From positions 372,001 through 436,000 of the forward strand of contig JACKIV010000001.1 of assembly GCA_020638285.1 (NCBI GenBank): a stretch of 64,000 bases of DNA. The letters are read 5' to 3'. The position numbers and the translations under genes were made by a program. The notes beneath the pieces were generated by a model. That model was not told the DNA's origin and made no database searches. It saw only the letters and a program-made list of their open reading frames with translations. Positions 39,994 to 48,695 of this stretch are shown in pieces. This stretch comes from Rhodospirillales bacterium. Its GTDB lineage: Bacteria; Pseudomonadota; Alphaproteobacteria; Micavibrionales; Micavibrionaceae. Position 1 is the first letter of the stretch, and the number at the start of each line of letters is the position of its first letter.

Positions 39994-41322
39994 ATGCCCC
40001 GTACCCCCGCGCCCGTTTCGCTTGTTTCCTCCTTTGAACCTTTCCGGATTGGCGTTGCCGGGCTTGGGACGGTCGGCACTGGACTTGTTGATCTTGTTCA
40101 GAAAAACGGGGACCTGCTGATGCGCCGGGCTGGACGCGGGATTGAAATCGTGAGTGTTTCCGCCCAAAATCGTAAAAAGGATCGTGGCGTTGATCTGAGT
40201 GGATATGAATGGGTGGACGACCCGCTGGTCATGGCGCAGGACCCGCGGCTTGACGTTGTGGTGGAACTGATTGGCGGATCCGAGGGGTTCGCCCGCGCGC
40301 TGGTGGAACGCTGCCTTGAAAACGGAAAAGCCGTTGTGACCGCCAACAAGGCGCTTTTGGCCCATCACGGGCAGGCGCTGGCTGATTTGTCTGTCAAAAC
40401 TGGCGCGGCGCTGGCGTTCGAGGCCGCCGTGGCCGGAAGCATCCCCATCGTCAAGGTCTTGCGCGAGGCTTTTTCTGCCAACAAGGTTTCATCCGTGTGC
40501 GGCATTCTCAACGGCACGTGCAATTATATCCTGACCGAAATGCGGGAAACGGGGCGGGATTTCGCCGATGTTTTGAAAGATGCGCAGGACAAGGGCTATG
40601 CCGAATCGGACCCGTCTTTCGATATCGACGGGATTGACGCCGCGCATAAGCTCGCCCTTCTGAGCGCCATTGCCTTCGGAGTGCACCCGGATTTCGGGCG
40701 CGTCCATGTTCAGGGCATTCGCCATCTCTCTGCCGACGACATGGATTTTGCCGGAAAGATGGGCTTTCGGATCAAATTGCTGGGCACCACCCGGAAGATT
40801 AACGGACGCATCGCGCAAAGCGTAACCCCCTGCCTTGTGCCTGCCGACAGCCCGATTGGCGCCGTGGACGGGGTCTACAACGCTGTTTTCGTGGAAAGCG
40901 ATTGTGCAGGAAGCAGCCTTCTGGTCGGGCGCGGCGCGGGCGCGGCACCAACGGCTTCGGCGGTGGCTGCTGATCTGGTCGATCTGGCGCGCGGGACAAA
41001 AATGGACGTGTTCGGGTTTCCGCAGACAAGCCTCGAGTCCGCGCAATGGGCCGATGCAGGCGAAGCGGTGGCCAAATTCTATCTGCGCCTGAATGTCGCG
41101 GACCGTTCGGGGGTTCTGGCGGACATTTCCCGAATTTTGCATCGTCACGGCGTGTCCATCGAATCCATGATCCAGCACGCCCGCGATCTGCGCGGCCCGG
41201 TCCCTCTGGTTATGGTGTTTCATGAAACGCTTCAGAAGGACATGGAGGCTGCCATAAAGGAAATCGAGATGCTCGAATCGGTTGATAAACCTTCGTGCCT
41301 GATGCGGATTGAAATGCTGTGA
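39994..41322 (+). CDS. hom: Homoserine dehydrogenase
   Basis: The enzyme reduces aspartate semialdehyde to homoserine for threonine and methionine synthesis. The 442-residue protein has the NAD(P) site RIGVAGLGTVGTGLV, the catalytic core TANKALLAHHG, GSIPIVKVLREAF and GILNGTCNYILTEM, and a C-terminal ACT domain (about residues 355-435) for feedback control, probably by threonine. A GGAGAG site precedes the ATG at 39994. Its stop overlaps the GTG start of recJ (GTGA). glpX, often between these genes in relatives, is absent. Confidence 0.96.
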   Translation: MPRTPAPVSLVSSFEPFRIGVAGLGTVGTGLVDLVQKNGDLLMRRAGRGIEIVSVSAQNRKKDRGVDLSGYEWVDDPLVMAQDPRLDVVVELIGGSEGFARALVERCLENGKAVVTANKALLAHHGQALADLSVKTGAALAFEAAVAGSIPIVKVLREAFSANKVSSVCGILNGTCNYILTEMRETGRDFADVLKDAQDKGYAESDPSFDIDGIDAAHKLALLSAIAFGVHPDFGRVHVQGIRHLSADDMDFAGKMGFRIKLLGTTRKINGRIAQSVTPCLVPADSPIGAVDGVYNAVFVESDCAGSSLLVGRGAGAAPTASAVAADLVDLARGTKMDVFGFPQTSLESAQWADAGEAVAKFYLRLNVADRSGVLADISRILHRHGVSIESMIQHARDLRGPVPLVMVFHETLQKDMEAAIKEIEMLESVDKPSCLMRIEML

Positions 41323-43166
41323 CGGACTCCCTGTTCCTGAACATCGAACGATCCTTGAACCGCGCCCGGTGGGTTATGGCAGGTCATGATCCGGACCTTG
41401 CGGCCCGAATGAGGCAGCGCTACGGTCTGCCCGATATCGTGGCGCAGCTTCTGACCGGGCGGGATGTCGATCTTGAGCAGGTCGAATCTTTTCTGAACCC
41501 GACCTTGCGGCGCGATTTTCCGGATCCTTTGTCTCTTGCCGGGATGGAAGGCGCGGCGGCGCATTTGGCCGATGCGGTCGAATCGGGCCGGAAAATCGCG
41601 GTTTTCGCCGATTTCGATGTGGACGGAGCCACGTCTGCGGGTCTTTTGACCCGTTTTCTGCGGGCGCTGGGCGCGGAGCCTCTCCTTTACATCCCCGATC
41701 GCCTGAGCGAAGGATACGGCCCGAATCTTCAGGCGTTTCATACCTTGAAGCAGCGCGGCGCGGATCTGGTGATCCTGTGCGATTGCGGTACCACCGCGCA
41801 TGAGATTCTGGCCGGAGCCAGAGACATCGGGCTTGAAACCATTGTTTTGGACCACCACGAACCGGACTCAACCCTTCCCCCTGCAACGCATCTGGTCAAC
41901 CCCAAACGCACCGATGATCTCTCGGGCCTGCGGATGCTGGCGGCCTGCGGCGTCACCTTTATGATGTGCGTGGCGACGAATGCGGTCTTGCGCGCGCGCG
42001 GATTTTACGAACGGACGGGCCGCGCCGAGCCGGTTTTACGCAACTGGCTTGATATCGTGGCCCTTGGAACCGTATGCGACATGGTGCCTTTGACGGGGGT
42101 CAACCGCCTTTTCGTCCGGCGCGGCCTTGAGCAAATGGCCCGGACCGAAATTCCGGGACTGAAAGCCCTGTGCGATGTCGCCCGGATCAAGGCGCCCTTT
42201 ACCCCCTATCACGCCGGATTCGCGCTCGGCCCCCGGATCAATGCCGGGTCGCGGGTGCATAAGGCCGATCTGGGTGCGCGGCTTTTGAGTGTCGACGATT
42301 ACGAATCGGCGCTTGGAATCGCCATGATTCTGGACGAAAGCAACGAAAAGCGCAAAGCCATCCAGATCGACATGACCGCTCAGGCGATGGATCAGGTCGA
42401 ATCGCGCGGGCTGGATCAACACCCGGTGATTGTGGTGTCCGATCCGTCCTGGCATCCCGGTCTTGCGGGGCTTGTGGCCGGGCGGCTCAAGGAAGTCTAT
42501 GGCAAACCGTCCTGTGTGACCGCTTTTGCCGATATGGGCGGCGGCGTTCTGGAAGGGCGCGGGTCCGGGCGGTCTGTTCCCGGCGTCAATCTGGCTGCTG
42601 CGTTTCTGGATGCGCGGGCGGAAGAGATCATCATCAAGGGCGGCGGGCACGCCATGGCGGGCGGATACACGATTGCGCCGGAGAGGCTGGAGGATTTCCG
42701 CGCTTTTGTCTGTACCCATGTGGATCGCCAGCTTGCAGGCCGCACCCCTGCGGTTCACACGCAGATCGACGGGATTTTGTCGGTGCGCGGGGCGCAGGTG
42801 GAGCTTGTTCGCCTGCTTTCCGATTGTGTCGGCCCCTTTGGGGAAGGGCATCCGGAGCCTGTTTTTGTTCTGCCGGCCGTCCGCGTCCGCAAGGCCGATA
42901 TCGTAGGCGACGGGCATGTGCGCGTGATGGTGGCCGATTCCGAAGGGGGAAGCTGGATGAAAGCCATGGCGTTTCGGAGCGCCGGAACCGATCTGGGCCG
43001 TGCGCTTCTGGCTGGCCCCACGGGTGCGCCGCTTCATCTGGCCGGAACTTTGAAAATCGACGACTGGTCCGGTCAGGAAAAAGTCGAGATGCACATCCGC
43101 GATGCGGCCTTTCCGGAATCTGAAAGCTCTCAGAAGTCCGATTCGCCTTTCCGGGGGATAGGTTGA
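41319..43166 (+). CDS. recJ: Single-stranded-DNA-specific exonuclease RecJ
   Basis: RecJ is a 5'-to-3' exonuclease on single-stranded DNA used in recombination and mismatch repair. The 615-residue protein carries DHH phosphoesterase motifs: AVFADFDVDGATSAG (DxDxDG), ILCDCGTT and VLDHHEPD (DHH), then the DHHA1 domain with GGGHAMAGGYTI and an OB-like C-terminus. The GTG start overlaps hom by four bases. Confidence 0.97.
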   Translation: MTDSLFLNIERSLNRARWVMAGHDPDLAARMRQRYGLPDIVAQLLTGRDVDLEQVESFLNPTLRRDFPDPLSLAGMEGAAAHLADAVESGRKIAVFADFDVDGATSAGLLTRFLRALGAEPLLYIPDRLSEGYGPNLQAFHTLKQRGADLVILCDCGTTAHEILAGARDIGLETIVLDHHEPDSTLPPATHLVNPKRTDDLSGLRMLAACGVTFMMCVATNAVLRARGFYERTGRAEPVLRNWLDIVALGTVCDMVPLTGVNRLFVRRGLEQMARTEIPGLKALCDVARIKAPFTPYHAGFALGPRINAGSRVHKADLGARLLSVDDYESALGIAMILDESNEKRKAIQIDMTAQAMDQVESRGLDQHPVIVVSDPSWHPGLAGLVAGRLKEVYGKPSCVTAFADMGGGVLEGRGSGRSVPGVNLAAAFLDARAEEIIIKGGGHAMAGGYTIAPERLEDFRAFVCTHVDRQLAGRTPAVHTQIDGILSVRGAQVELVRLLSDCVGPFGEGHPEPVFVLPAVRVRKADIVGDGHVRVMVADSEGGSWMKAMAFRSAGTDLGRALLAGPTGAPLHLAGTLKIDDWSGQEKVEMHIRDAAFPESESSQKSDSPFRGIG

Positions 43167-43253
43167 CGGGCAGGGTTTTTCAGGACTCGCAAAATCCGAA
43201 AATCGGGATAAGATGCGGCTTCATCACAGAACCGGAAAAATGGAATCAACAGT

Positions 43254-43982
43254 ATGCCTGATATTTTTGAGGAAGTGGACGAGGCCCTGCGGCGCGAGCG
43301 CGTGGCTGCCCTTTGGGGGCGTCATAAAGTCCTGATCGTCGCGGCTCTGGTCGGCGTTGTGGTCGCGACAGGGGTCTATAGCGGCTGGCGCAGCTGGGCG
43401 CAAACCCGCGCCGAACAGGCCACAAGCGCCCTTCTTGCCGCTCAAAAAGCCACCGATAAGGCTGCGGAACTTGAGGCCTTTGCGTCCGCCCATCAGGGCG
43501 ATATGCGCGCGCTGGCTCTGTTCGAGGCTGCTGATGCCCTGGCCGCCAGAGAGGATTTCACCAAGGCCCGCGATTTGTATCGCGAGATTGCCGATGCCCC
43601 TCATGTCTCAAAAATCCATCGCGACCGGGCGCGGATTCTTTCTGCGAGGGCCCTGGCCGAATCTGCCGATAAAGATCCGTCCGTGGATCCGGATCAGGCG
43701 GAGGCAAAGCGCGCTTTGGTAGAAATGGATTCAATTCTGGCCGAGAAGGATAACGTCTGGGCGCCTCAGGCGCGTCTTGCGGCAGCGATTCTTGCGGCAT
43801 ATCGTCTGAATGATCCGGCGCGTGCACGGGTCTATCTGGCGGGTCTTGCGACCGGAGGAAGTCAGGATATTCCTGTTTCCCTGCAACGTCTGGCCAAAAA
43901 CATCGACCATGTTCTGGCCTTGCGCCTGAATGCTGCCGCCCCGGCAGCGGGTTCGAATTCAAAACAGGAGCCAAAACCATGA
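43254..43982 (+). CDS. YfgM-like TPR membrane protein
   Basis: The 242-residue protein has a short cytosolic start (DIFEEVDEALRRERVAALWG), one membrane helix (about residues 28-45) and periplasmic TPR-like helices such as RALALFEAADALAAREDF and AKARDLYREIAD. This is the tetratricopeptide protein found just before bamB in many Proteobacteria. In E. coli YfgM contacts the SecYEG-PpiD complex. The stop overlaps bamB by four bases. Confidence 0.88.
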   Translation: MPDIFEEVDEALRRERVAALWGRHKVLIVAALVGVVVATGVYSGWRSWAQTRAEQATSALLAAQKATDKAAELEAFASAHQGDMRALALFEAADALAAREDFTKARDLYREIADAPHVSKIHRDRARILSARALAESADKDPSVDPDQAEAKRALVEMDSILAEKDNVWAPQARLAAAILAAYRLNDPARARVYLAGLATGGSQDIPVSLQRLAKNIDHVLALRLNAAAPAAGSNSKQEPKP

Positions 43983-45307
43983 TTCCCTCTTGCCTCCGTA
44001 TTCTGGGCGCTTTGTCCGTTCTTGTCTTTCTGGCCTCCTGTTCGACGGTCACGGATCTGTTCTCGGACAGCGCAAAAGCGCCTCTGCCGGGCGAGCGGAT
44101 CTCGGTTTTGTCTCTGGAAAAGGAACTGGAGCCTGAAAATCCGGCGCTGGAGGCGCAAGGCTTCGTCGCGCCGGAGCCCTGGCGCAATGAATTCTGGCCG
44201 CAGGCGGGAGGATATCCGAATCACGCCATGCAGAATCTGGCTCTGAATGAAGGAGAATTAAAACGGGTCTGGAAGGTGGATATCGGTCAGGGTGCAAGCA
44301 AGTCCTTGCCGATGACGGCTCAGCCGATTGTGGTGGATGGAAAAATCTTTACGCTCGATACCGATTCGCATCTGCGGGCTTTCTCAACCGGGGACGGCAA
44401 GCTTCTTTGGGAGGCGGGCGTTCGTCCTGAAGGCGAGGACGATCCGGTTATCGGCGGGGGAATCGCTTATTCTTCGGGCACGCTCTATGTCACCACGGGA
44501 TATAACGAAGTTCTGGCCGTCGCGCCGGAGGATGGAAAGATCGTCTGGCGCGTCTCCATTCCGGCGCCTGCGCGTGCTGCTCCCGCCGTCATGGACAGCC
44601 GGGTTTTTGTGGCTACGCTGGATAATCGCCTTTTGGCTCTGGATGCGGCGAACGGCGGGCTTTTGTGGGATTACACGGGGATTGGCGAGTCGGCAGGCCT
44701 TGTGGGGGCGGCCAGTCCCGCTGCCAACAAGGAAATTGTGATTCCGGCCTTTTCTTCCGGCGAGGTTCTGGCGCTGCGGGTTGAAAATGGCGCGGTGGCG
44801 TGGTCGGACAATCTTTCGGTCGTCCGGCGTTCGGACAACCTGGCGGGCTTGAGCGATATTTCCGGTCTTCCTGTCATTGACAAGGGCGTTGTCTTCGCCA
44901 TCAGCTATGGCGGGCGTCTGGTTGCCATTGACGAGCGGACGGGCAGCCGCGTATGGCAAAGGGATATCAGCGGATCGGAAACGCCGTGGATTGCCGGTAA
45001 TCATTTGTTCATCGTTTCGGCCAACAACAAGCTGGTGGCGCTGGGGCGTGACACGGGGGCGATTCGCTGGATTGCCCGTCTGGATTCTGACGAAAAGAAC
45101 AGCCCGTCTTTCTGGACCGGTCCCCTTTATGCGGGCGGGCGCCTGTTTCTGATTTCTTCGGATGGCCGGGTTGTGGAAGCGGCGCCAGAGACAGGAAAAC
45201 TCGTGCGGACATGGCGCGCCGCGGATTCTGTCAGCGTTCCTCCTCTTGTGGCGGATGGGACACTTTATATCCTTGCCGATGACGGAACGCTCAGTGCGTG
45301 GAAATAG
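43979..45307 (+). CDS. bamB: Outer-membrane assembly lipoprotein BamB
   Basis: BamB is the beta-propeller lipoprotein of the BAM complex that inserts outer-membrane proteins. The 442-residue protein has a signal peptide with lipobox FLASC (Cys21). PQQ-like blades recur: LWEAGVRPEGEDDPVIGGGI, IVWRVSIPAPARAAPAV, LLWDYTG and RVWQRDISGSETPW, among others. der, the usual next gene, is absent. A bidirectional terminator follows at 45423. Confidence 0.95.
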   Translation: MIPSCLRILGALSVLVFLASCSTVTDLFSDSAKAPLPGERISVLSLEKELEPENPALEAQGFVAPEPWRNEFWPQAGGYPNHAMQNLALNEGELKRVWKVDIGQGASKSLPMTAQPIVVDGKIFTLDTDSHLRAFSTGDGKLLWEAGVRPEGEDDPVIGGGIAYSSGTLYVTTGYNEVLAVAPEDGKIVWRVSIPAPARAAPAVMDSRVFVATLDNRLLALDAANGGLLWDYTGIGESAGLVGAASPAANKEIVIPAFSSGEVLALRVENGAVAWSDNLSVVRRSDNLAGLSDISGLPVIDKGVVFAISYGGRLVAIDERTGSRVWQRDISGSETPWIAGNHLFIVSANNKLVALGRDTGAIRWIARLDSDEKNSPSFWTGPLYAGGRLFLISSDGRVVEAAPETGKLVRTWRAADSVSVPPLVADGTLYILADDGTLSAWK

Positions 45308-45422
45308 GGATATCGCTGTTTCCTTTCGGTTGCGTTGATACTCTCCTCGCGCCTTGTATCAGGGTGAGTTGCCTTGGCGACAGAATGCTCTGGATCGGGA
45401 TCTAACCCTTTGTTCCGGAAAC

Positions 45423-45457
45423 GAAAACCCCGCCATCCGAGGGAAGGCAGGGTTTTC
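45423..45457. terminator. Bidirectional intrinsic terminator
   Basis: Arms GAAAACCCCGCC (45423-45434) and GGCAGGGTTTTC (45446-45457) pair with one mismatch around an 11-base loop. A/T runs on both sides serve either strand. It separates bamB on the plus strand from the Lys/Ala-rich gene on the minus strand. Confidence 0.8.
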
Positions 45458-45485
45458 TTCTTTGGATGTTTTTCGCCGGGAGGGA

Positions 45486-45689
45486 CTATTTCTTCTTGGC
45501 GACAGGCTTCTTGGCGGCGGGTCTTTTTGCGACAGCTTTCTTGACGATCGTCTTCTTCGCTGCCGGCTTCTTGGCAATCGTCTTCTTCGCCACCGGCTTC
45601 TTGACGATCGTCTTCTTCGCTGCGGGCTTCTTGGCGGCGGGTTTTTTCGCTGCCGGTTTCTTTACTGCTGCTTTTTTCATGACTGCCAT
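45486..45689 (-). CDS. Lys/Ala/Pro-repeat, histone H1-like small protein (67 aa)
   Basis: Nearly all of the protein is repeats of A-A-K-K-P or I-V-K-K-P type (KKPAAKKPAAKKPAAKK then TIVKKPVAKKTIAKK). Nearly half of the residues are Lys. Such sequences resemble the C-terminal tail of eukaryotic H1 and of AlgP or HU-like bacterial proteins, and probably bind DNA or RNA without a fixed fold. GGAG six bases before the ATG at 45689 supports this start; the frame opens at 45875. The underlying DNA is itself a direct repeat of about 45 bases. Confidence 0.8.
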   Translation of the reverse strand: MAVMKKAAVKKPAAKKPAAKKPAAKKTIVKKPVAKKTIAKKPAAKKTIVKKAVAKRPAAKKPVAKKK

Positions 45690-45994
45690 TGTAAACTCCA
45701 TGGGTTTAATTCTGTGGCCTGACGTGGCCACAACGAATGCCGGGACCATTCCGGCACAAAAATTATTATACGCAACTTCTGGCATCTCGCCATCTTTTTT
45801 TGAATCAATGGGATGGAAGGCGATTCTTTTTTTGTCTTTGGTGTTGCAAATGAGGCACAGAAAAATCAAGAACATTTAATAAAAAATTAGGAGATATGCA
45901 CGGGAAAATTTACAGCGTTTTCATCTCCGCGCGTCACACTATTAAGAAGTGGTTACAAATAAAAAACAAAGAAATACAGGTGTGGGGGTGAGAT
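45690..45994. other. Promoter region between divergent Lys/Ala-rich gene and acyltransferase
   Basis: These 305 bases are clearly more AT-rich than the surroundings. They contain no gene I can support; a minus-strand frame from 45875 runs through it only as an upstream extension of the Lys/Ala-rich gene. Both flanking genes must draw their promoters from here, but I find no well-spaced consensus pair. Confidence 0.5.
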
Positions 45995-46849
45995 ATGTTT
46001 GTTGATCGCTTGTGGCGCGCCTGCGTGATGGCCTTTCGCCAGCAGGCTTTTTATGATTCTTATGCGCAGACTTTTGACGTTGTCCAGGCCGACACCGACG
46101 CGTTGCGCAGGCGCGTTTTCGATTTGCGTCATCAGGTGTATGGCGTTGAAAACGACATGGGAAAACTCGCCACGCTCAAGGCGGATGTCTTTGATTCGCA
46201 CGCCACTCATCATCTTTTGATCCATCGTCAGTCGGGGGAAAGTGCCGGTGCGGTGCGTGTCGTTCTCCCGTGTGAGGATTCTCCAAAGAAAAGCTTTCCG
46301 ATGCAGGAACTGAGCGATCATCCGCTTCTTCAGATGCCTGATCGGGTTCAGACCTTATGCGAAATTTCGCAAATGTGCATCGCCCCCCGGTTCCGCCGTC
46401 GTCAGAATGACGGGCGAATCTTGCCCGGCTATAACGAACAGGACCGGGTTGACGTGCCTGTTCTTGGGAAGGTCGTGACCATTCGTCGTCTGATACCCTA
46501 CGCGCCGCTGGGGCTTCTTCGCGCCGCGTTTGAAACGGCGCTGCGTCACCGGATTGTGGATTGCCTTATCATGGTCCCGCCGGACGACATTCGTAATTTC
46601 GGGCGCACAGGGTTATCCTGGCGCGTTCTGGGTCCGCGTATTCACCATCAGGGGCTCTGGCAGCCGATGATCTGCAATGTCAAGAATGCGCTGGATGCGA
46701 TGCGGACAAGCAATCCGCCCTGCTGGGAGGTCGTCAGCGACCGGGGAAGACTCCACGAAATGGCGCTTCGCTTTCAGGAGAACGACTGGCAGGACCGCAT
46801 TTTTGACGAGTCCTGCCGTGAGATGATTTACAGGAAACTGTCTCGATAA
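45995..46849 (+). CDS. Autoinducer-synthase-like / PEP-CTERM-associated acyltransferase (GNAT fold)
   Basis: The 284-residue protein resembles the N-acyl amino acid/homoserine lactone synthase-like family linked with PEP-CTERM/exosortase systems. The opening FDVVQADTDALRRRVFDLRHQVYGVEN matches the LuxI-type R-x2-V-F-x4-Y block. HHLLIHRQSGESAGAVRVVLP and EISQMCIAPRFRRRQ match the central strands, including the S-R-x-C-I-like motif as ISQMCI. The C-terminal half carries basic and aromatic residues. No LuxR regulator or exosortase is nearby, so its product is unknown. A GGGGGTGAG site precedes the ATG. Confidence 0.75.
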   Translation: MFVDRLWRACVMAFRQQAFYDSYAQTFDVVQADTDALRRRVFDLRHQVYGVENDMGKLATLKADVFDSHATHHLLIHRQSGESAGAVRVVLPCEDSPKKSFPMQELSDHPLLQMPDRVQTLCEISQMCIAPRFRRRQNDGRILPGYNEQDRVDVPVLGKVVTIRRLIPYAPLGLLRAAFETALRHRIVDCLIMVPPDDIRNFGRTGLSWRVLGPRIHHQGLWQPMICNVKNALDAMRTSNPPCWEVVSDRGRLHEMALRFQENDWQDRIFDESCREMIYRKLSR

Positions 46850-46851
46850 GG

Positions 46852-47259
46852 CTACGCCGCAGGGTCGTCGGACGTTTCTGCATCGGATCCAAAGCCGTGA
46901 CCCGTGGTCCGCTCGGTGATCCGGGCGGATTTTCCGCGGCGATCACGCAGGTAATACAGCTTGGCGCGGCGGACTTCCCCGCGACGGATCATTTCAATGC
47001 TGTCGATGCGAGGGCTGTAGAGAGGGAAGACCCGTTCCACGCCTTCGCCGTAAGAAATCTTGCGGACCGTAAAGCTCGCGTTGACGTTGCTCCCGGACCG
47101 GGCGATGCACACGCCTTCATAGGCCTGAATCCGCTCGCGCGTGCCTTCGACGACCTTGACATTGACGCGCACCGTATCGCCGGGCGAGAAGGCCGGGATT
47201 TTTTTACCTTCGGTGAGGGTCGCCAGATGCGCCGCTTCGTATTTCTGAACGGTGTTCAT
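46852..47259 (-). CDS. rplS: 50S ribosomal protein L19
   Basis: L19 sits at the 30S-50S interface. The 135-residue protein has the conserved FSPGDTVRVNVKVVEGTRER, YEGVCIARSGSNVNASFTVR, GEGVERVFPLYSPRIDSIE and RGKSARI. A Ser/Asp-rich C-terminal extension of about 20 residues follows, common in Alphaproteobacteria. It lies 82 bases after trmD and ends three bases from the convergent acyltransferase stop. Confidence 0.98.
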   Translation of the reverse strand: MNTVQKYEAAHLATLTEGKKIPAFSPGDTVRVNVKVVEGTRERIQAYEGVCIARSGSNVNASFTVRKISYGEGVERVFPLYSPRIDSIEMIRRGEVRRAKLYYLRDRRGKSARITERTTGHGFGSDAETSDDPAA

Positions 47260-47341
47260 AGCCGTCTTTCCTGTCGAAATTCCATAGATGAGCGAAAAAT
47301 CAGAACGCTCTTATACGGGAAGGAGGCAAAGAAAACAAGAA

Positions 47342-48040
47342 CTATTTACGTCTGTTCCACAAATCCGGACGCCGTTCCCGGGTCGTGGCTTGAGCCTGAT
47401 CGTGGCGCCACCGCGCGATCTCGGCGTGGTTGCCGGACGCCAGGACATCAGGGATGGTGTGGGTTTTTCCAGCATTATCAATCCATTCCGCCGGGCGTGT
47501 ATAGTGGGGATATTCCAGAAGGCCGTTTGTATGGCTTTCTTCATCCACGGTCTGGTTGTTTCCCATAACTCCATCAAGGAGGCGGATACAGGAATCCATT
47601 AAAATCAGGGCGGCAGGTTCTCCGCCGGAAAGGACATAGTCTCCGATGCTGATTTCCTCAAAATCGTGGGCATCAATGACACGCTGGTCCACGCCCTCGT
47701 AGCGCCCACACAGCAAGGTGACGACAGGGGTGCGCGCCAGTTCCTGAACCCGGCTTTGCGTCAAGGGCTTCCCGCGTGCGGAAAGGTAGATTTTCTGTCC
47801 CGGATCCGGAATGGAAAGAAGAGCGGACTCAATGACATCCGGGCGCATCACCATCCCGGCCCCGCCGCCGAAGGGCGTATCATCGACGGTTTTATGACGA
47901 CCGGGCGCAAAATCCCGGATATTGACGGCGTGGCAGGACCACAAGCCCTTTTCCAGAGCCCGGCCACTCAAGGACATCCCCAAAGGCCCCGGAAACATTT
48001 CGGGGAACAAGGTCAGGATATGCGCATGCCACAAAACCAT
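47342..48040 (-). CDS. trmD: tRNA (guanine37-N1)-methyltransferase
   Basis: TrmD methylates G37 next to the anticodon and prevents frameshifting. The protein shows HILTLFPEMFPGPLG, DDTPFGGGAGMVM and the trefoil-knot SAM site LLCGRYEGVDQRVIDAH, then ISIGDYVLSGGE. MVLWHAH at 48040 matches the usual start; 48052 is an alternative, while the frame opening at 48109 overlaps the upstream gene. The usual rpsP-rimM partners are missing upstream, replaced by an IalB-family gene 40 bases away. Confidence 0.96.
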   Translation of the reverse strand: MVLWHAHILTLFPEMFPGPLGMSLSGRALEKGLWSCHAVNIRDFAPGRHKTVDDTPFGGGAGMVMRPDVIESALLSIPDPGQKIYLSARGKPLTQSRVQELARTPVVTLLCGRYEGVDQRVIDAHDFEEISIGDYVLSGGEPAALILMDSCIRLLDGVMGNNQTVDEESHTNGLLEYPHYTRPAEWIDNAGKTHTIPDVLASGNHAEIARWRHDQAQATTRERRPDLWNRRK

Positions 48041-48080
48041 GATCCGGTTCATACACCGGAAGAGACCAGGAGAAAAGACT

Positions 48081-48638
48081 TTATCCGATTTCCTTGATTG
48101 CTTTTCCAAATCCGGTCAGGGGCATAGAAAGATTTACGTCTTTTCCGTCCGCCGATTTAAAGACAAACCGGGCCGCAGTCCCGCTTTTCATGAGGTCGAG
48201 CAAGTCCTTATCAAGATTGACATACGCAAAACATCCCGCCTGCGTGCAATAACGCACCTTGAAGGCATAGGATTTTCCTTCGTCGATTTTCATTTCCACA
48301 CCGGGCTGGAGCAAAATCCCCAAAGGAAGAACGACGACCCCGCGCGCCAGATCTTTTTTCTCGGGGAAGCCAATGGCGAATTCCGCCACTCGAGCCCCGG
48401 ATTCCTTGACAATCAGGCGCTGAAAGACTTCGCAATGCTCTTTGGCCTTGTCGGATTCCTGACAGCGGACGGTCCACAGGTCGCCGGGGGGTGTTCCGGA
48501 CGCCGTTTTTTCGTCTTTTCCTGCGGCAAAAGCATTAGTCAGGACAAAGGTGGCGCCGGAAACCAGAACGGCGGCCAGACCGGCCAGAATCAATCCCCGG
48601 CTGCGCATCATTGTTCGGGCGGCGCTTGAGATATCCAT
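48081..48638 (-). CDS. IalB-family (invasion associated locus B) exported protein
   Basis: The 185-residue protein has a signal peptide ending near NAFAAG. The mature part carries WTVRCQ, then HCEVFQRLIV, VVLPLGILLQPGVEMKIDEG and YCTQAGCFAYV; this order and the Cys pattern are typical of the IalB family, which is widespread in Alphaproteobacteria and named from Bartonella. Most free-living homologs have no known role. An AGGAGG site six bases before the ATG at 48638 fixes the start. It may be co-transcribed with trmD-rplS. Confidence 0.88.
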   Translation of the reverse strand: MDISSAARTMMRSRGLILAGLAAVLVSGATFVLTNAFAAGKDEKTASGTPPGDLWTVRCQESDKAKEHCEVFQRLIVKESGARVAEFAIGFPEKKDLARGVVVLPLGILLQPGVEMKIDEGKSYAFKVRYCTQAGCFAYVNLDKDLLDLMKSGTAARFVFKSADGKDVNLSMPLTGFGKAIKEIG

Positions 48639-48695
48639 AACGAACCTCCTTCGAGAGAAAACCAGATCCTTATATACGACATGCACGACACGACC

